A stretch of 14,115 bases of DNA, taken from the NCBI GenBank assembly GCA_039804245.1, contig JBDLWO010000125.1, positions 1-14,115 on the forward strand, given 5' to 3'. Below, one piece after another: positions 5,988-13,331 of this stretch. The notes beneath the pieces were generated by a model that saw only the letters and a program-made list of their open reading frames with translations, did not search any database and was not told where the DNA came from. The translations under genes were made by a program, and so were the position numbers. Each line of letters begins with the position of its first letter. Position 1 is the stretch's first letter. Origin of the DNA: M3007 sp039804245. GTDB lineage: Bacteria; Bacteroidota; Bacteroidia; Chitinophagales; Saprospiraceae.

Positions 5988-8426
5988 GTGATGCACGAAA
6001 CTCATTCCGAAAAAGGCCACAGGGCCATTGCATTCCATTCAGCACCGCAACCCTCGTTCAACAAGAATTTCGACCTGCTCATCCGGCAAATGCACCAGTA
6101 CAAGGCATCCGGCTATGAGACGTATATATGCTCCGATAACCCCAAACAATTCGATCGCCTCACAGCCATCTTCAGGGAACTGAATGCCAAGGTAGAGTTT
6201 TTACCGGTACAAACGGCCATACACGAGGGCTTTGTTGACGATGATCTCAAAATCGCTGTCCTGACAGATCACCAGATATTCCAGCGATATCACCAGTATA
6301 AAATAAAACAGGGTTTTTCCAGAGAACAGGCCTTGAACACCCGACTGCTCCGTGAGCTGTCGCCTGGCGACTTTGTTACGCATATTGACCACGGAATCGG
6401 CAAATTCGCAGGCCTCCAGAAAATTGAAATCGGTGGACAAATGCAGGAAGCCGTCAGGCTCATATATAAAAATAATGATATCCTTTACGTCAGTATCCAC
6501 TCGCTGCACAAGATAGCCAAGTACGTTGGACAGGAGGGAACACCCCCGCAATTGTCCAAAATTGGTTCGGATGCCTGGAAACAACTCAAAAACCGCACGA
6601 AAAAGAAAATCAAGGATATCGCTGCGGAACTCATAAAACTGTATGCCAGGCGTCGTACTGCTCCCGGCCATGCTTTCCCGATTGACGGATACCTGCAGAA
6701 TGAGCTGGAAGCAAGTTTCATCTACGAAGACACTCCCGATCAGTCGAAAGCAACTGCCGATGTGAAGGCGGATATGGAAAAGGACTATCCCATGGATCGC
6801 CTTATTTGTGGCGACGTGGGGTTTGGCAAAACGGAGGTGGCCATCCGCGCAGCATTCAAGGCAGCCTGCGACGGCAAACAGGTGGCTGTACTGGTGCCCA
6901 CCACGATTCTCGCCCTGCAGCACGCCCGTACTTTCTCTGAACGCTTGTCAGAATTTCCGATAACGGTGGACTATATAAATCGTTTTCGTACCGGAAAAGA
7001 GAAAAAAGAGGTTCTTGACAAGCTCAAAGCCGGAAAAGTAGATATCATTATAGGTACGCACGCAATCCTGAGCAAAGACGTACAATTCAGGGACCTCGGA
7101 TTGCTGATCGTGGACGAAGAGCAAAAGTTCGGTGTGGCCAGCAAGGAAAAACTTCGCTCGCTCAAGGTGAATGTGGATACCCTTACGCTCACCGCAACGC
7201 CCATCCCCCGTACGCTGCAGTTTTCGCTCATGGCCGCCCGCGATCTGTCTGTTATCCGAACGCCTCCACCCAACAGGCAACCGATTCAGACGGAAGTGAG
7301 GGTGTTTAATGAAGACCTTATCCGGGATGCTGTTATGACGGAGGTCAACCGGGGCGGACAGGTGTTCTTTGTACACAACAGGGTACTCGATCTGCCCGGT
7401 ATTGTAGAGGCCCTGAAACGGATTTGTCCGGAAACAGATGTAGCCATGGCACACGGGCAAATGGATCCCGAGCATCTGGAACAGGTACTGGTGGACTTTA
7501 TTGACCGGAAGTTTGATGTGCTGGCCTGTACCAATATCATTGAAACCGGACTCGACATCCCGAATGCCAATACCATCATTATCAACCGGGCAGATATGTT
7601 CGGTCTGAGCGACCTGCACCAGCTTCGGGGAAGGGTAGGGCGCTCCAACCAGAAGGCCTACTGCTATCTTTTCGCTCCGCCGCTGTCGGTACTCACTCCA
7701 GAGGCACGCAAGCGCCTTAAAACTATTGAAGAGTTCAGCGATCTCGGATCGGGTTTCTCCGTAGCTATGCGAGACCTTGATATACGCGGAGCCGGCAACC
7801 TGCTCGGAGGTGAACAATCGGGCTTTATCGCAGATATTGGCTTCGAAACATACCAGAAGATTCTGGATGAGGCTATTCAGGAGCTGAAAGAAACTGATTT
7901 CAAGGATCTTTTCAAGGAGGAGCTGGCTCAGCGTGGCTCCTATGTACGCGATGTGACCATAGAAACCGATGTGGAGATGCTGATACCCGACGAGTATGTC
8001 AGCAATATTCAGGAGCGTCTCAATCTTTATACAGAACTGAATAATATCCGCGATGAAGATGGCATTTCAGCCTATGCCAAACGTCTTGAAGACAGGTTTG
8101 GCAAGACGCCCAGACAGGTGGGTTCGCTGTTCGACGGACTGCGCCTGCAGTGGTTATGCAAGAAAATCGGCTTTGAAAGGTTGATTCTCAAAGGAGGCAA
8201 ACTGCGCTGCTATTTCATCAGCGATCCACAATCGTCCTTCTTCGAAACAGCTCAGTTTCAGTTGTTGCTGGCTTTCCTGCAAAAACACGGCCGTGTAATG
8301 GGCCTTTCGCTCAAACAGACCAACAAGGAGCTGATACTGGTACAGGATGAGCTCCGGGGCGGTTTGCCGGCTGTGAAACGCCTGCTCGAACAACTGACAG
8401 ATGTTCTCGGCAAAGGAAGTATCTGA
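5988..8426 (+). CDS. mfd: N-terminally truncated transcription-repair coupling factor (Mfd)
   Basis: Mfd is the ATP-driven translocase that removes stalled RNA polymerase and recruits UvrA. This 812-residue ORF has, in order, the D3 domain start (HSAPQPSFNKNFDLL, residues 17-31), the RNA polymerase-interaction domain (about 125-200, GDFVTHIDHGIGKF), Q motif EDTPDQ (247-252), Walker A GDVGFGKTE (275-283), DEEQ (376-379), TATP (402-405), GRVGRS (548-553), the RecG/Mfd translocation motif region (about 575-625), and the C-terminal D7 domain (about 655-770). The normal first 300 or so residues, the UvrB-like module (D1a-D2-D1b) that binds UvrA, are absent; full Bacteroidetes Mfd is about 1,100 residues. 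An in-frame TAA at 5955-5957 and the fdhD gene leave no room for them upstream. Start is GTG 5988 or ATG 5991. The motor looks intact with no frameshift, so it is called a CDS rather than a pseudogene. Alternatives are a recombination remnant or an assembly join. Confidence 0.88.
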   Translation: MMHETHSEKGHRAIAFHSAPQPSFNKNFDLLIRQMHQYKASGYETYICSDNPKQFDRLTAIFRELNAKVEFLPVQTAIHEGFVDDDLKIAVLTDHQIFQRYHQYKIKQGFSREQALNTRLLRELSPGDFVTHIDHGIGKFAGLQKIEIGGQMQEAVRLIYKNNDILYVSIHSLHKIAKYVGQEGTPPQLSKIGSDAWKQLKNRTKKKIKDIAAELIKLYARRRTAPGHAFPIDGYLQNELEASFIYEDTPDQSKATADVKADMEKDYPMDRLICGDVGFGKTEVAIRAAFKAACDGKQVAVLVPTTILALQHARTFSERLSEFPITVDYINRFRTGKEKKEVLDKLKAGKVDIIIGTHAILSKDVQFRDLGLLIVDEEQKFGVASKEKLRSLKVNVDTLTLTATPIPRTLQFSLMAARDLSVIRTPPPNRQPIQTEVRVFNEDLIRDAVMTEVNRGGQVFFVHNRVLDLPGIVEALKRICPETDVAMAHGQMDPEHLEQVLVDFIDRKFDVLACTNIIETGLDIPNANTIIINRADMFGLSDLHQLRGRVGRSNQKAYCYLFAPPLSVLTPEARKRLKTIEEFSDLGSGFSVAMRDLDIRGAGNLLGGEQSGFIADIGFETYQKILDEAIQELKETDFKDLFKEELAQRGSYVRDVTIETDVEMLIPDEYVSNIQERLNLYTELNNIRDEDGISAYAKRLEDRFGKTPRQVGSLFDGLRLQWLCKKIGFERLILKGGKLRCYFISDPQSSFFETAQFQLLLAFLQKHGRVMGLSLKQTNKELILVQDELRGGLPAVKRLLEQLTDVLGKGSI

Positions 8427-8528
8427 CAAAATTTTCTGTTTTTATTTCAGTCATAATTCATACTTTGCGCGGCAAATTGTGCCATAGTGCAATGAATCTT
8501 CTATTTAAACTGCTGAATTAACATCTAC
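8427..8528 (+). promoter_or_regulatory. Gap before the hydrolase gene with a promoter-like element
   Basis: ATACTTTG at 8460-8467 resembles a Bacteroidetes -7 element (TTTG preceded by A/T-rich bases, TA shifted by one), but no good -33 box is found. A 4+4 inverted repeat, GGCA-AATTG-TGCC, follows at 8471-8483, too small to call a terminator or operator with confidence. No clear terminator for the Mfd gene is visible. Confidence 0.3.
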
Positions 8529-10001
8529 ATGCGCCTGTCATCACGTCTGAATTCCCTTTGCTTTCACTTATTGCCAATATTTCTGTTTGTTTCTGTTTGG
8601 AACATCAGCGCCCAGAACCTCGTTTCTGTAACTTATCTGGGCTCAAAATCCCAGGCGCAGGTACTGAGCCAGTTCAATAATCTGCCGTTCATTCAATACG
8701 GGGCGAAGTACTACCGAATTGCCTATACCACGCACGATGTACATGGTGTACAGGATACTGCTACCGGTCTGGTTGCCATTCCCGATAATCCGAATCGCAA
8801 ATACCCCAGATTAGTATATCAGCACGGTACTTCCGGCTCGAGAACCGGGGTGCCTTCACTGAATTACGACGGAGGGGAGGGGCAGGTCGGTTTATTGTTT
8901 GCAGGTCTCGGTTATGTGGCTTTTCTGCCTGATTATCTGGGCCTGGGACTAACTTCCAGGGGATTCCATCCGTACGTACATGCTGCGAGTGAGGCCTGGG
9001 CGGCGATGGACATGCTCCGCGCGGGCGAGCAGTTCTGTCAGCAGCAACAGGTTTTTGTGAATTCCCAACTGTTCATCACCGGCTATTCTCAGGGTGGACA
9101 TGGAGCTATGGCACTGCACAGAGCCATTGAGAAAGATCCCTCGAATGAATTTACCGTTACTGCAGCAGCGCCGCTTTCCGGGCCCTACAGTATTTCAGGT
9201 GTGATGCGCAACCTTATTCTGACCGACACGGTGTACTACTATCCGGCATACATTCCCAATACAGCACTTTCCTACCAGACAGCTTACGGAAATCTGTTCA
9301 CTCAGGTCAATGAAATGTTCAGAGAGCCCTATGCAACTCTTATTCAGTCGTTTTATGAAGGGAATATCACCCTGTCCGATCTGAATGACGATTTGATTGA
9401 TGCCCTGATTGCCAATGAAGGCGCCAGTCGCCCGTACCGGATGATGCAGCCTGATTATGTGAATGCAGTGCTCGCCAACCCGCAGCACCCGGTGAATCTG
9501 GCTCTGGCGGATAATGATACCTACAACAACTGGTTGCCGGAGGCGCCCATGCGCATATTATATTGTATGGCCGATGATCAGGTGCCATTTATGAACAGCA
9601 TTGTTGCGCGGGATTCACTTGCTGCTGTTGGCGCCCCCGACTTTCAGGCGCAGGATGTACTTCCCACCGGCGACCACGGCGACTGCTATGTGCCGGCCAT
9701 GACGGGTACGTTGTTTTTCTTCCTGGGTTTTCAGCAGATTGGAACACTGGATGCAGGTGAAGCGTCAGTAGTTCAAATGCTGGAGGTATCGCCCAATCCT
9801 GCTACGGATGTGTTTTCGGTCAGAATACCGGAAAGGGGGGTGCTGCGCGTGCTGGATACAGAGGGGCGTCTGATGTTTGAAAGATCAGTGGAGGCCGGGC
9901 TTGAAACGTTTCAGACCGGGATACTGGCCCCCGGAATGTATGCAGTGATATTGGGCAGCGGATCCCGCACCCATACAGGTCGTTTGCTCATCAGAGAGTG
10001 A
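8529..10001 (+). CDS. Secreted lipase-like alpha/beta hydrolase with T9SS sorting domain
   Basis: The 490-residue protein starts with a signal peptide (hydrophobic 10-24, likely cut after ISA at about residue 28). The body is an alpha/beta hydrolase of the secretory-lipase/prolyl-peptidase look: HGTSG at 99-103 (oxyanion region), DYLGLG (135-140), the nucleophile elbow GYSQGGH at 185-191 with Ser187, a candidate acid at Asp349/Asp350 in CMADDQVPF, and His383 in GDHGDC. Residues about 416-490 are a type A C-terminal sorting domain: LEVSPNPATDVFSV, VLRVLDTEGRLMFE, LAPGMYAVIL and a basic end GRLLIRE. This domain directs export by the type IX system to the surface or medium. The substrate is probably an ester or lipid, not determinable here. 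The gene ends 11 bases from the convergent nhaD stop. It is unlinked in function to the Mfd gene before it. Confidence 0.9.
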   Translation: MRLSSRLNSLCFHLLPIFLFVSVWNISAQNLVSVTYLGSKSQAQVLSQFNNLPFIQYGAKYYRIAYTTHDVHGVQDTATGLVAIPDNPNRKYPRLVYQHGTSGSRTGVPSLNYDGGEGQVGLLFAGLGYVAFLPDYLGLGLTSRGFHPYVHAASEAWAAMDMLRAGEQFCQQQQVFVNSQLFITGYSQGGHGAMALHRAIEKDPSNEFTVTAAAPLSGPYSISGVMRNLILTDTVYYYPAYIPNTALSYQTAYGNLFTQVNEMFREPYATLIQSFYEGNITLSDLNDDLIDALIANEGASRPYRMMQPDYVNAVLANPQHPVNLALADNDTYNNWLPEAPMRILYCMADDQVPFMNSIVARDSLAAVGAPDFQAQDVLPTGDHGDCYVPAMTGTLFFFLGFQQIGTLDAGEASVVQMLEVSPNPATDVFSVRIPERGVLRVLDTEGRLMFERSVEAGLETFQTGILAPGMYAVILGSGSRTHTGRLLIRE

Positions 10002-10012
10002 GCGGGCAGCGT

Positions 10013-11275
10013 TCAGGAAAACAGCAGAAAAGTGGCGCAACCGGCGAAGTAGCCCACTAATGCCAGCCAGGATATGCGTTTCAGATACCAGAAAAAGTCA
10101 ATTTTTTCCATACCCATGGCAGCGACGCCGGCGGCAGAGCCAATGATGAGTACGCTGCCTCCGGTTCCGGTGGCATAAGCCAGAAATTCCCAGAAGTAAT
10201 GGTCGGCAGGGTATTGTTCCAGTGAGTACATGCCCTGAGCTGCCGCCACGAGTGGTACGTTATCCACTACGGCAGAGAGCAGGCCGATGAGTGTTACAAT
10301 CACGGAGTCGTTACCTACAGAATGGCTCAGCCAGCTGGCCAGGCCACCGAGAATGCCTGTTGACTCGAGCGCGGAGATACTGACCAGAATACCCAGAAAA
10401 AACAGAATACTGGGGGTGTCAATTTTGCGGAGAGCATGCGCCACGGAGTAAAAATCCTTGTCCTGGTCATTTTTGCCCCTGTGAATGAGCTCTGTGAGTA
10501 TCCACATGATACCCAGACCGAGAAGAATCGCCATGAACGGGGGGAGGTGCGTAATCGTTTTGAAAACCGGAACGAACAGCAGGGATCCGAGGCCGATGGA
10601 GAATACGGCTGCTCTTTGTCTTTGTGAAGTGTCTGAACTTACTTCTTCGCTGGCAGGAGGCTCAATTTTTCCCTTGAGTTGTCGGGAAATAATCAGCACA
10701 GGAACGAGCAGGCATATTACGGAAGGCAAAAATACCTTGAGCATGATATTGAGTGCGGTAATCTGGCCACCGATCCAGAGCATGGTGGTGGTTACATCGC
10801 CCATGGGTGACCAGGCGCCGCCTGCGTTGGCTGCAATTACCACCATACCGGCAAAAAAGAGCCTCATCTGCTGATCGCCAATAATTTTGCGCAGCATGGA
10901 TACCATCACGATGGTGGTAGTCAGGTTATCCAGAATGGCAGAGAGGAAGAAAGTAATAATTGCCACCAGCCAGAGCAGCTTTACCGGATTTTGGGTCTGG
11001 ATCCTGTCGGTAATTATTTTGAACCCATCGTGCACATCAATGAGTTCCACGATCGTCATGGCCCCCAGCAGAAAGAACAAAATCCCTGAAATTTCACCGA
11101 GATGTTCAGACAGGTGATGCGTTACAGCTTCCTTGTCGCCGGAGAGCATGATGTAGAATGTCCAGCAAACTACTGCTGATACCAGTGCACTTGCAGCCTT
11201 GTTGATTCTGATGGAATGTTCGAAAGCTATGGCTATGTAGCCGAGCACGAATGTAAGAACTATAGCTGTGGTCAT
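10013..11275 (-). CDS. nhaD: Na+/H+ antiporter NhaD
   Basis: This 420-residue inner-membrane protein of the ion transporter superfamily exports Na+ (or Li+) in exchange for protons and so supports sodium and pH homeostasis. It has about a dozen hydrophobic segments in two halves separated by a charged loop (about 198-222). Family landmarks are FEHSIRINKAA (18-28), DNLTTTIV at 116-123, NAGGAWSPMGDVTTTMLW at 150-167, SAVVDNVPLVAAA at 334-346 and ATGTGGSVLIIGSAAG (368-383); the paired DN-x-x/TT motifs are the ion-binding helices' signature. Length is normal. The ATG lies 4 bases after the dnaA stop codon, so it is almost certainly co-transcribed with dnaA and possibly translationally coupled through the inverted repeat at 11278-11292. 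It converges on the hydrolase gene with 11 bases between stops. Confidence 0.93.
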   Translation of the reverse strand: MTTAIVLTFVLGYIAIAFEHSIRINKAASALVSAVVCWTFYIMLSGDKEAVTHHLSEHLGEISGILFFLLGAMTIVELIDVHDGFKIITDRIQTQNPVKLLWLVAIITFFLSAILDNLTTTIVMVSMLRKIIGDQQMRLFFAGMVVIAANAGGAWSPMGDVTTTMLWIGGQITALNIMLKVFLPSVICLLVPVLIISRQLKGKIEPPASEEVSSDTSQRQRAAVFSIGLGSLLFVPVFKTITHLPPFMAILLGLGIMWILTELIHRGKNDQDKDFYSVAHALRKIDTPSILFFLGILVSISALESTGILGGLASWLSHSVGNDSVIVTLIGLLSAVVDNVPLVAAAQGMYSLEQYPADHYFWEFLAYATGTGGSVLIIGSAAGVAAMGMEKIDFFWYLKRISWLALVGYFAGCATFLLFS

Positions 11276-11277
11276 AA

Positions 11278-11292
11278 CCTCAACTGTTGAGG
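11278..11292 (-). promoter_or_regulatory. Perfect hairpin over the dnaA stop / nhaD start junction
   Basis: CCTCAAC (11278-11284), T, GTTGAGG (11286-11292) is a perfect 7+1+7 inverted repeat. In the minus-strand mRNA it can form a 6-base-pair stem with a 3-base loop that includes the dnaA TGA and ends 2 bases before the nhaD ATG. A GAGG sequence lies in the downstream arm. It is a plausible translational coupling or control element; the role is inference. Confidence 0.45.
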
Positions 11293-12722
11293 CTCATACG
11301 GAGTTTGCGTTCAACTTCTTCTACGGTATCTCTGAATCCGGCATCGGTATCGAGCATATCCTGTACGGCTTTGCATGAATAGATAACGGTGCTGTGATCG
11401 CGCCCGCCGAACAATTCGCCGATAGTTTTCAGCGACTTGTTGGTGTGTTTTTTGGACAAGAACATGGAAAGCTGGCGGGCGATCACATAATTCCGCTTTC
11501 GCGACTCGTGATGCATCTTTTCAATAGGCACGTTGAAGTGTTCGGCAACAATCTGCTGGATAAATTCCACGCTCAGCTCTTTGTTGATGGTGGTGACAAA
11601 GTTCCGAATTACTTCTTTGGCCAGATCCATATCAATATGGCGGCTTACCAGTGTGCTTTGAGCCAGCAGTGATACCCGGACTCCTTCGAGTTCACGTACG
11701 CTGTTCTTGATATTGTGGCATACAAATTCCAGCACATCTCTGGGGATCTCCACACCTTCTTCTTCCAGTTTGGAGCCGAGAATAGCCATGCGTGTTTCCA
11801 GATCAGGCATTTGCAGGTCGGCGGTAAGGCCCCACTTGAAGCGGGAAATCAGGCGGTCTTCCATACCCTCCAGATCCTTGGGAGCCCGGTCGGATGTGAG
11901 TATAATCTGCTTGCCATTCTGGTGCAGCTGATTGAAAATATGGAAGAAAATTTCCTGGGTTTTTTGTTTGCCCGACAGAAACTGTATATCGTCAATGATC
12001 AGTACGTCAATCATCTGGTAGAAGTTGACGAAGTCGTTGACGGAGTTATTCTTGATGGCCTGAATGATCTGGTTGGTGAACTTCTCGGCGGATACGTAAA
12101 GAACCGCCTTGCTTGGCATGTTGGCTACAATATCATTTCCAACGGCCTGTGCCAGGTGTGTTTTCCCGAGGCCGACATTCCCGAAAATAACCAGCGGATT
12201 AAAGGCGGTACCTCCGGGCCGGCGGGCGATAGCGAGACCGGCGCTTCGTGCCAGCCTGTTACAGTCTCCCTCAATAAAATTGTCAAAAGTATAGGAGGGG
12301 TTGAGTTGAGGATCAACCTTGATTCGTTTGATACCCGGGATGATAAAAGGGTTCTTGATCATCTGGGCGTCGAAAACACCGGGAACGGGTTCATTGTCTT
12401 TATCAGCAGACGGGCGATTATCGGTTTTGGCCCCATACGATGATCTTGCAGACTCCACACTGGCGGCGCCGCTTTCCATGATATGATATACAAGCCTGGC
12501 TTTCTCACCCAGTTCCTGTCGGATACTCTTTTTCAGGAGTGGAACGTAGTGCTCTTCCAGCCACTCGAAAAAGAACTTGTTGGGTACCTGAATAGTGAGT
12601 ACCTCACCTTCCAGGCGAATAGGCTTGATAGGCTCAAACCATGTCTTGAAGCTCTGCGGACTTACATTTTTTTGGATGGTATGGAGACAACTGTCCCATA
12701 CCATCTGGCTGTCTCTTGTCAT
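11280..12722 (-). CDS. dnaA: Chromosomal replication initiator DnaA
   Basis: DnaA binds DnaA boxes at the origin and, with ATP, opens the DNA to start replication. The 480-residue product has domain I (about 1-80, WDSCL..I...SPQSFKTWFEPI, the helicase-loader/DnaB contact region), a variable linker (about 85-135), the AAA+ domain III (about 140-350) with Walker A GNVGLGKTHLA (181-191), Walker B VLIIDDIQF (240-248) and the arginine-finger region MEDRLISRF (287-295), and the DNA-binding domain IV with the signature GGRDHSTVIYSCK at 439-451. Length is normal and all motifs are intact. The start is supported by the N-terminal fit to domain I. It is followed after 4 bases by nhaD rather than the dnaN found in many bacteria. 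A 609-base gene-free AT-rich region lies upstream. Confidence 0.97.
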   Translation of the reverse strand: MTRDSQMVWDSCLHTIQKNVSPQSFKTWFEPIKPIRLEGEVLTIQVPNKFFFEWLEEHYVPLLKKSIRQELGEKARLVYHIMESGAASVESARSSYGAKTDNRPSADKDNEPVPGVFDAQMIKNPFIIPGIKRIKVDPQLNPSYTFDNFIEGDCNRLARSAGLAIARRPGGTAFNPLVIFGNVGLGKTHLAQAVGNDIVANMPSKAVLYVSAEKFTNQIIQAIKNNSVNDFVNFYQMIDVLIIDDIQFLSGKQKTQEIFFHIFNQLHQNGKQIILTSDRAPKDLEGMEDRLISRFKWGLTADLQMPDLETRMAILGSKLEEEGVEIPRDVLEFVCHNIKNSVRELEGVRVSLLAQSTLVSRHIDMDLAKEVIRNFVTTINKELSVEFIQQIVAEHFNVPIEKMHHESRKRNYVIARQLSMFLSKKHTNKSLKTIGELFGGRDHSTVIYSCKAVQDMLDTDAGFRDTVEEVERKLRMSLNS

Positions 12723-12802
12723 AACCGGATGGGCTCATTTGGTAATTGGAAAATACCGATACCGAGTGCTTGTGCTGAAGGTGTTTCGGTGAACTGGGAG
12801 GA

Positions 12803-12830
12803 CAAAGGTTTTAAAACTTGGTGAAACAAA
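12803..12830 (-). promoter_or_regulatory. dnaA: Candidate dnaA promoter
   Basis: On the minus strand TTTG (12830-12827), 16 bases, then AACCTTTG (12810-12803) followed by TCC resembles the Bacteroidetes promoter. The -7 box has one mismatch and the spacer is about 3-4 bases shorter than usual. It would give a leader of roughly 75 bases. A further GACCTTTG at 13202-13195 (minus) is a weaker distal candidate without a -33 box. Confidence 0.4.
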
Positions 12831-13075
12831 GAAGCAGTTTCAGGTTTTTTTTTCAGGAAAAAAAATGAAATTTCAGAACAGCCTGTAAATCAATATATTT
12901 CAAAAAAATAAATCCCGGGCACCCTGTTCAGATTCTGACAATCCGCTTTTTATACCTCTTTTTCAGGATTTTTTTTAATTAAAAAGAGAAAATAATTTTT
13001 TTATTCCGAAAAAATAAAAAAATTGAAATTTTATTTTTAAACACAAAAGGGCCTTTTCTTCCTGTAATCCGGCTC

Positions 13076-13084
13076 TTTTCCACA
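13076..13084 (+). other. DnaA-box-like site
   Basis: TTTTCCACA matches the DnaA box TTATCCACA in 8 of 9 positions and lies in the gene-free AT-rich region upstream of dnaA. A second identical copy in the same orientation is at 13514-13522, inside the next gene, where it is explained by coding. Confidence 0.45.
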
Positions 13085-13290
13085 GAGTATTGATTATCAG
13101 AAGTATTGAAAGAAAGCGGATTCGTGTCTGTTTCGGATACTGATTCCGCTGGCAGCCGAAAGAAAAGCAGACAGACACTTTTATTACAGGCAGCCAAAGG
13201 TCACTTTTTGTAATTTGTTTGTTATTGAGGGTTTTAAGAGGGGATCTTTATGGGTTGAAATACTCGTAATCCGTAAAAGCAGGAAAGAAG

Positions 13291-13304
13291 TGCTGGGGCC
13301 AGCA
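13291..13304 (-). terminator. Possible terminator after the gene at 13332-13853
   Basis: TGCTGG-GG-CCAGCA is a perfect 6+2+6 inverted repeat 27 bases beyond the stop codon of the minus-strand gene. On the minus strand it is followed by CTTCTTTCC, a poor T tract. It can form a 5-base-pair stem with a 4-base loop. It may end that transcript before the dnaA upstream region. Confidence 0.35.
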
Positions 13305-13331
13305 TATTTCCGGTACTGAGCGGGTTTTGCT

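Larger units (their letters stand above)
12723..13331. other. 609-base gene-free AT-rich region upstream of dnaA; candidate oriC
   Basis: No protein frame here looks real. The stretch from about 12840 to 13045 is made largely of A and T runs, like a DNA-unwinding element. TTTCAG occurs four times in about 130 bases (12838, 12851, 12871, 12961), three of them as TTTCAGG. A DnaA-box-like TTTTCCACA is at 13076-13084. Short inverted repeats include TCAGA-T-TCTGA (12928-12938), AAAAGG-G-CCTTTT (13045-13057) and an imperfect GCGGATTC/GATTCCGC pair (13116-13123, 13142-13149). TATTGA is repeated at 13088 and 13104. Being next to dnaA, it could be the replication origin or only a long dnaA control region. 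One good box is too few to decide. Confidence 0.4.

Noticed and set aside
5955..5990. Missing Mfd N-terminus explained by a simple frameshift just upstream
   Set aside because: An in-frame TAA at 5955-5957 is followed directly by the complete, intact fdhD gene on the other strand. There is no space or remnant of the UvrB-like module in any frame upstream, so a point frameshift cannot explain it.
6201..7817. Long minus-strand frames (240 and 289 codons) opposite the Mfd gene
   Set aside because: They lie wholly antisense to clear Mfd domains and encode no recognisable protein, so they are shadow frames.
10258..10270. TTATCCACT inside nhaD as a DnaA box
   Set aside because: It is a single near match within conserved coding sequence (the VDNVP motif region), with no AT-rich tract or further boxes nearby.
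11715..12443. 242-codon plus-strand frame opposite dnaA
   Set aside because: It is antisense to the conserved AAA+ region of DnaA and has no protein-family features of its own.
12975..13197. Small minus-strand genes of 67-72 codons in the dnaA upstream region
   Set aside because: The frames are driven by A/T runs (mostly Phe, Lys, Ile), overlap each other in two frames, and have no recognisable domain or promoter.
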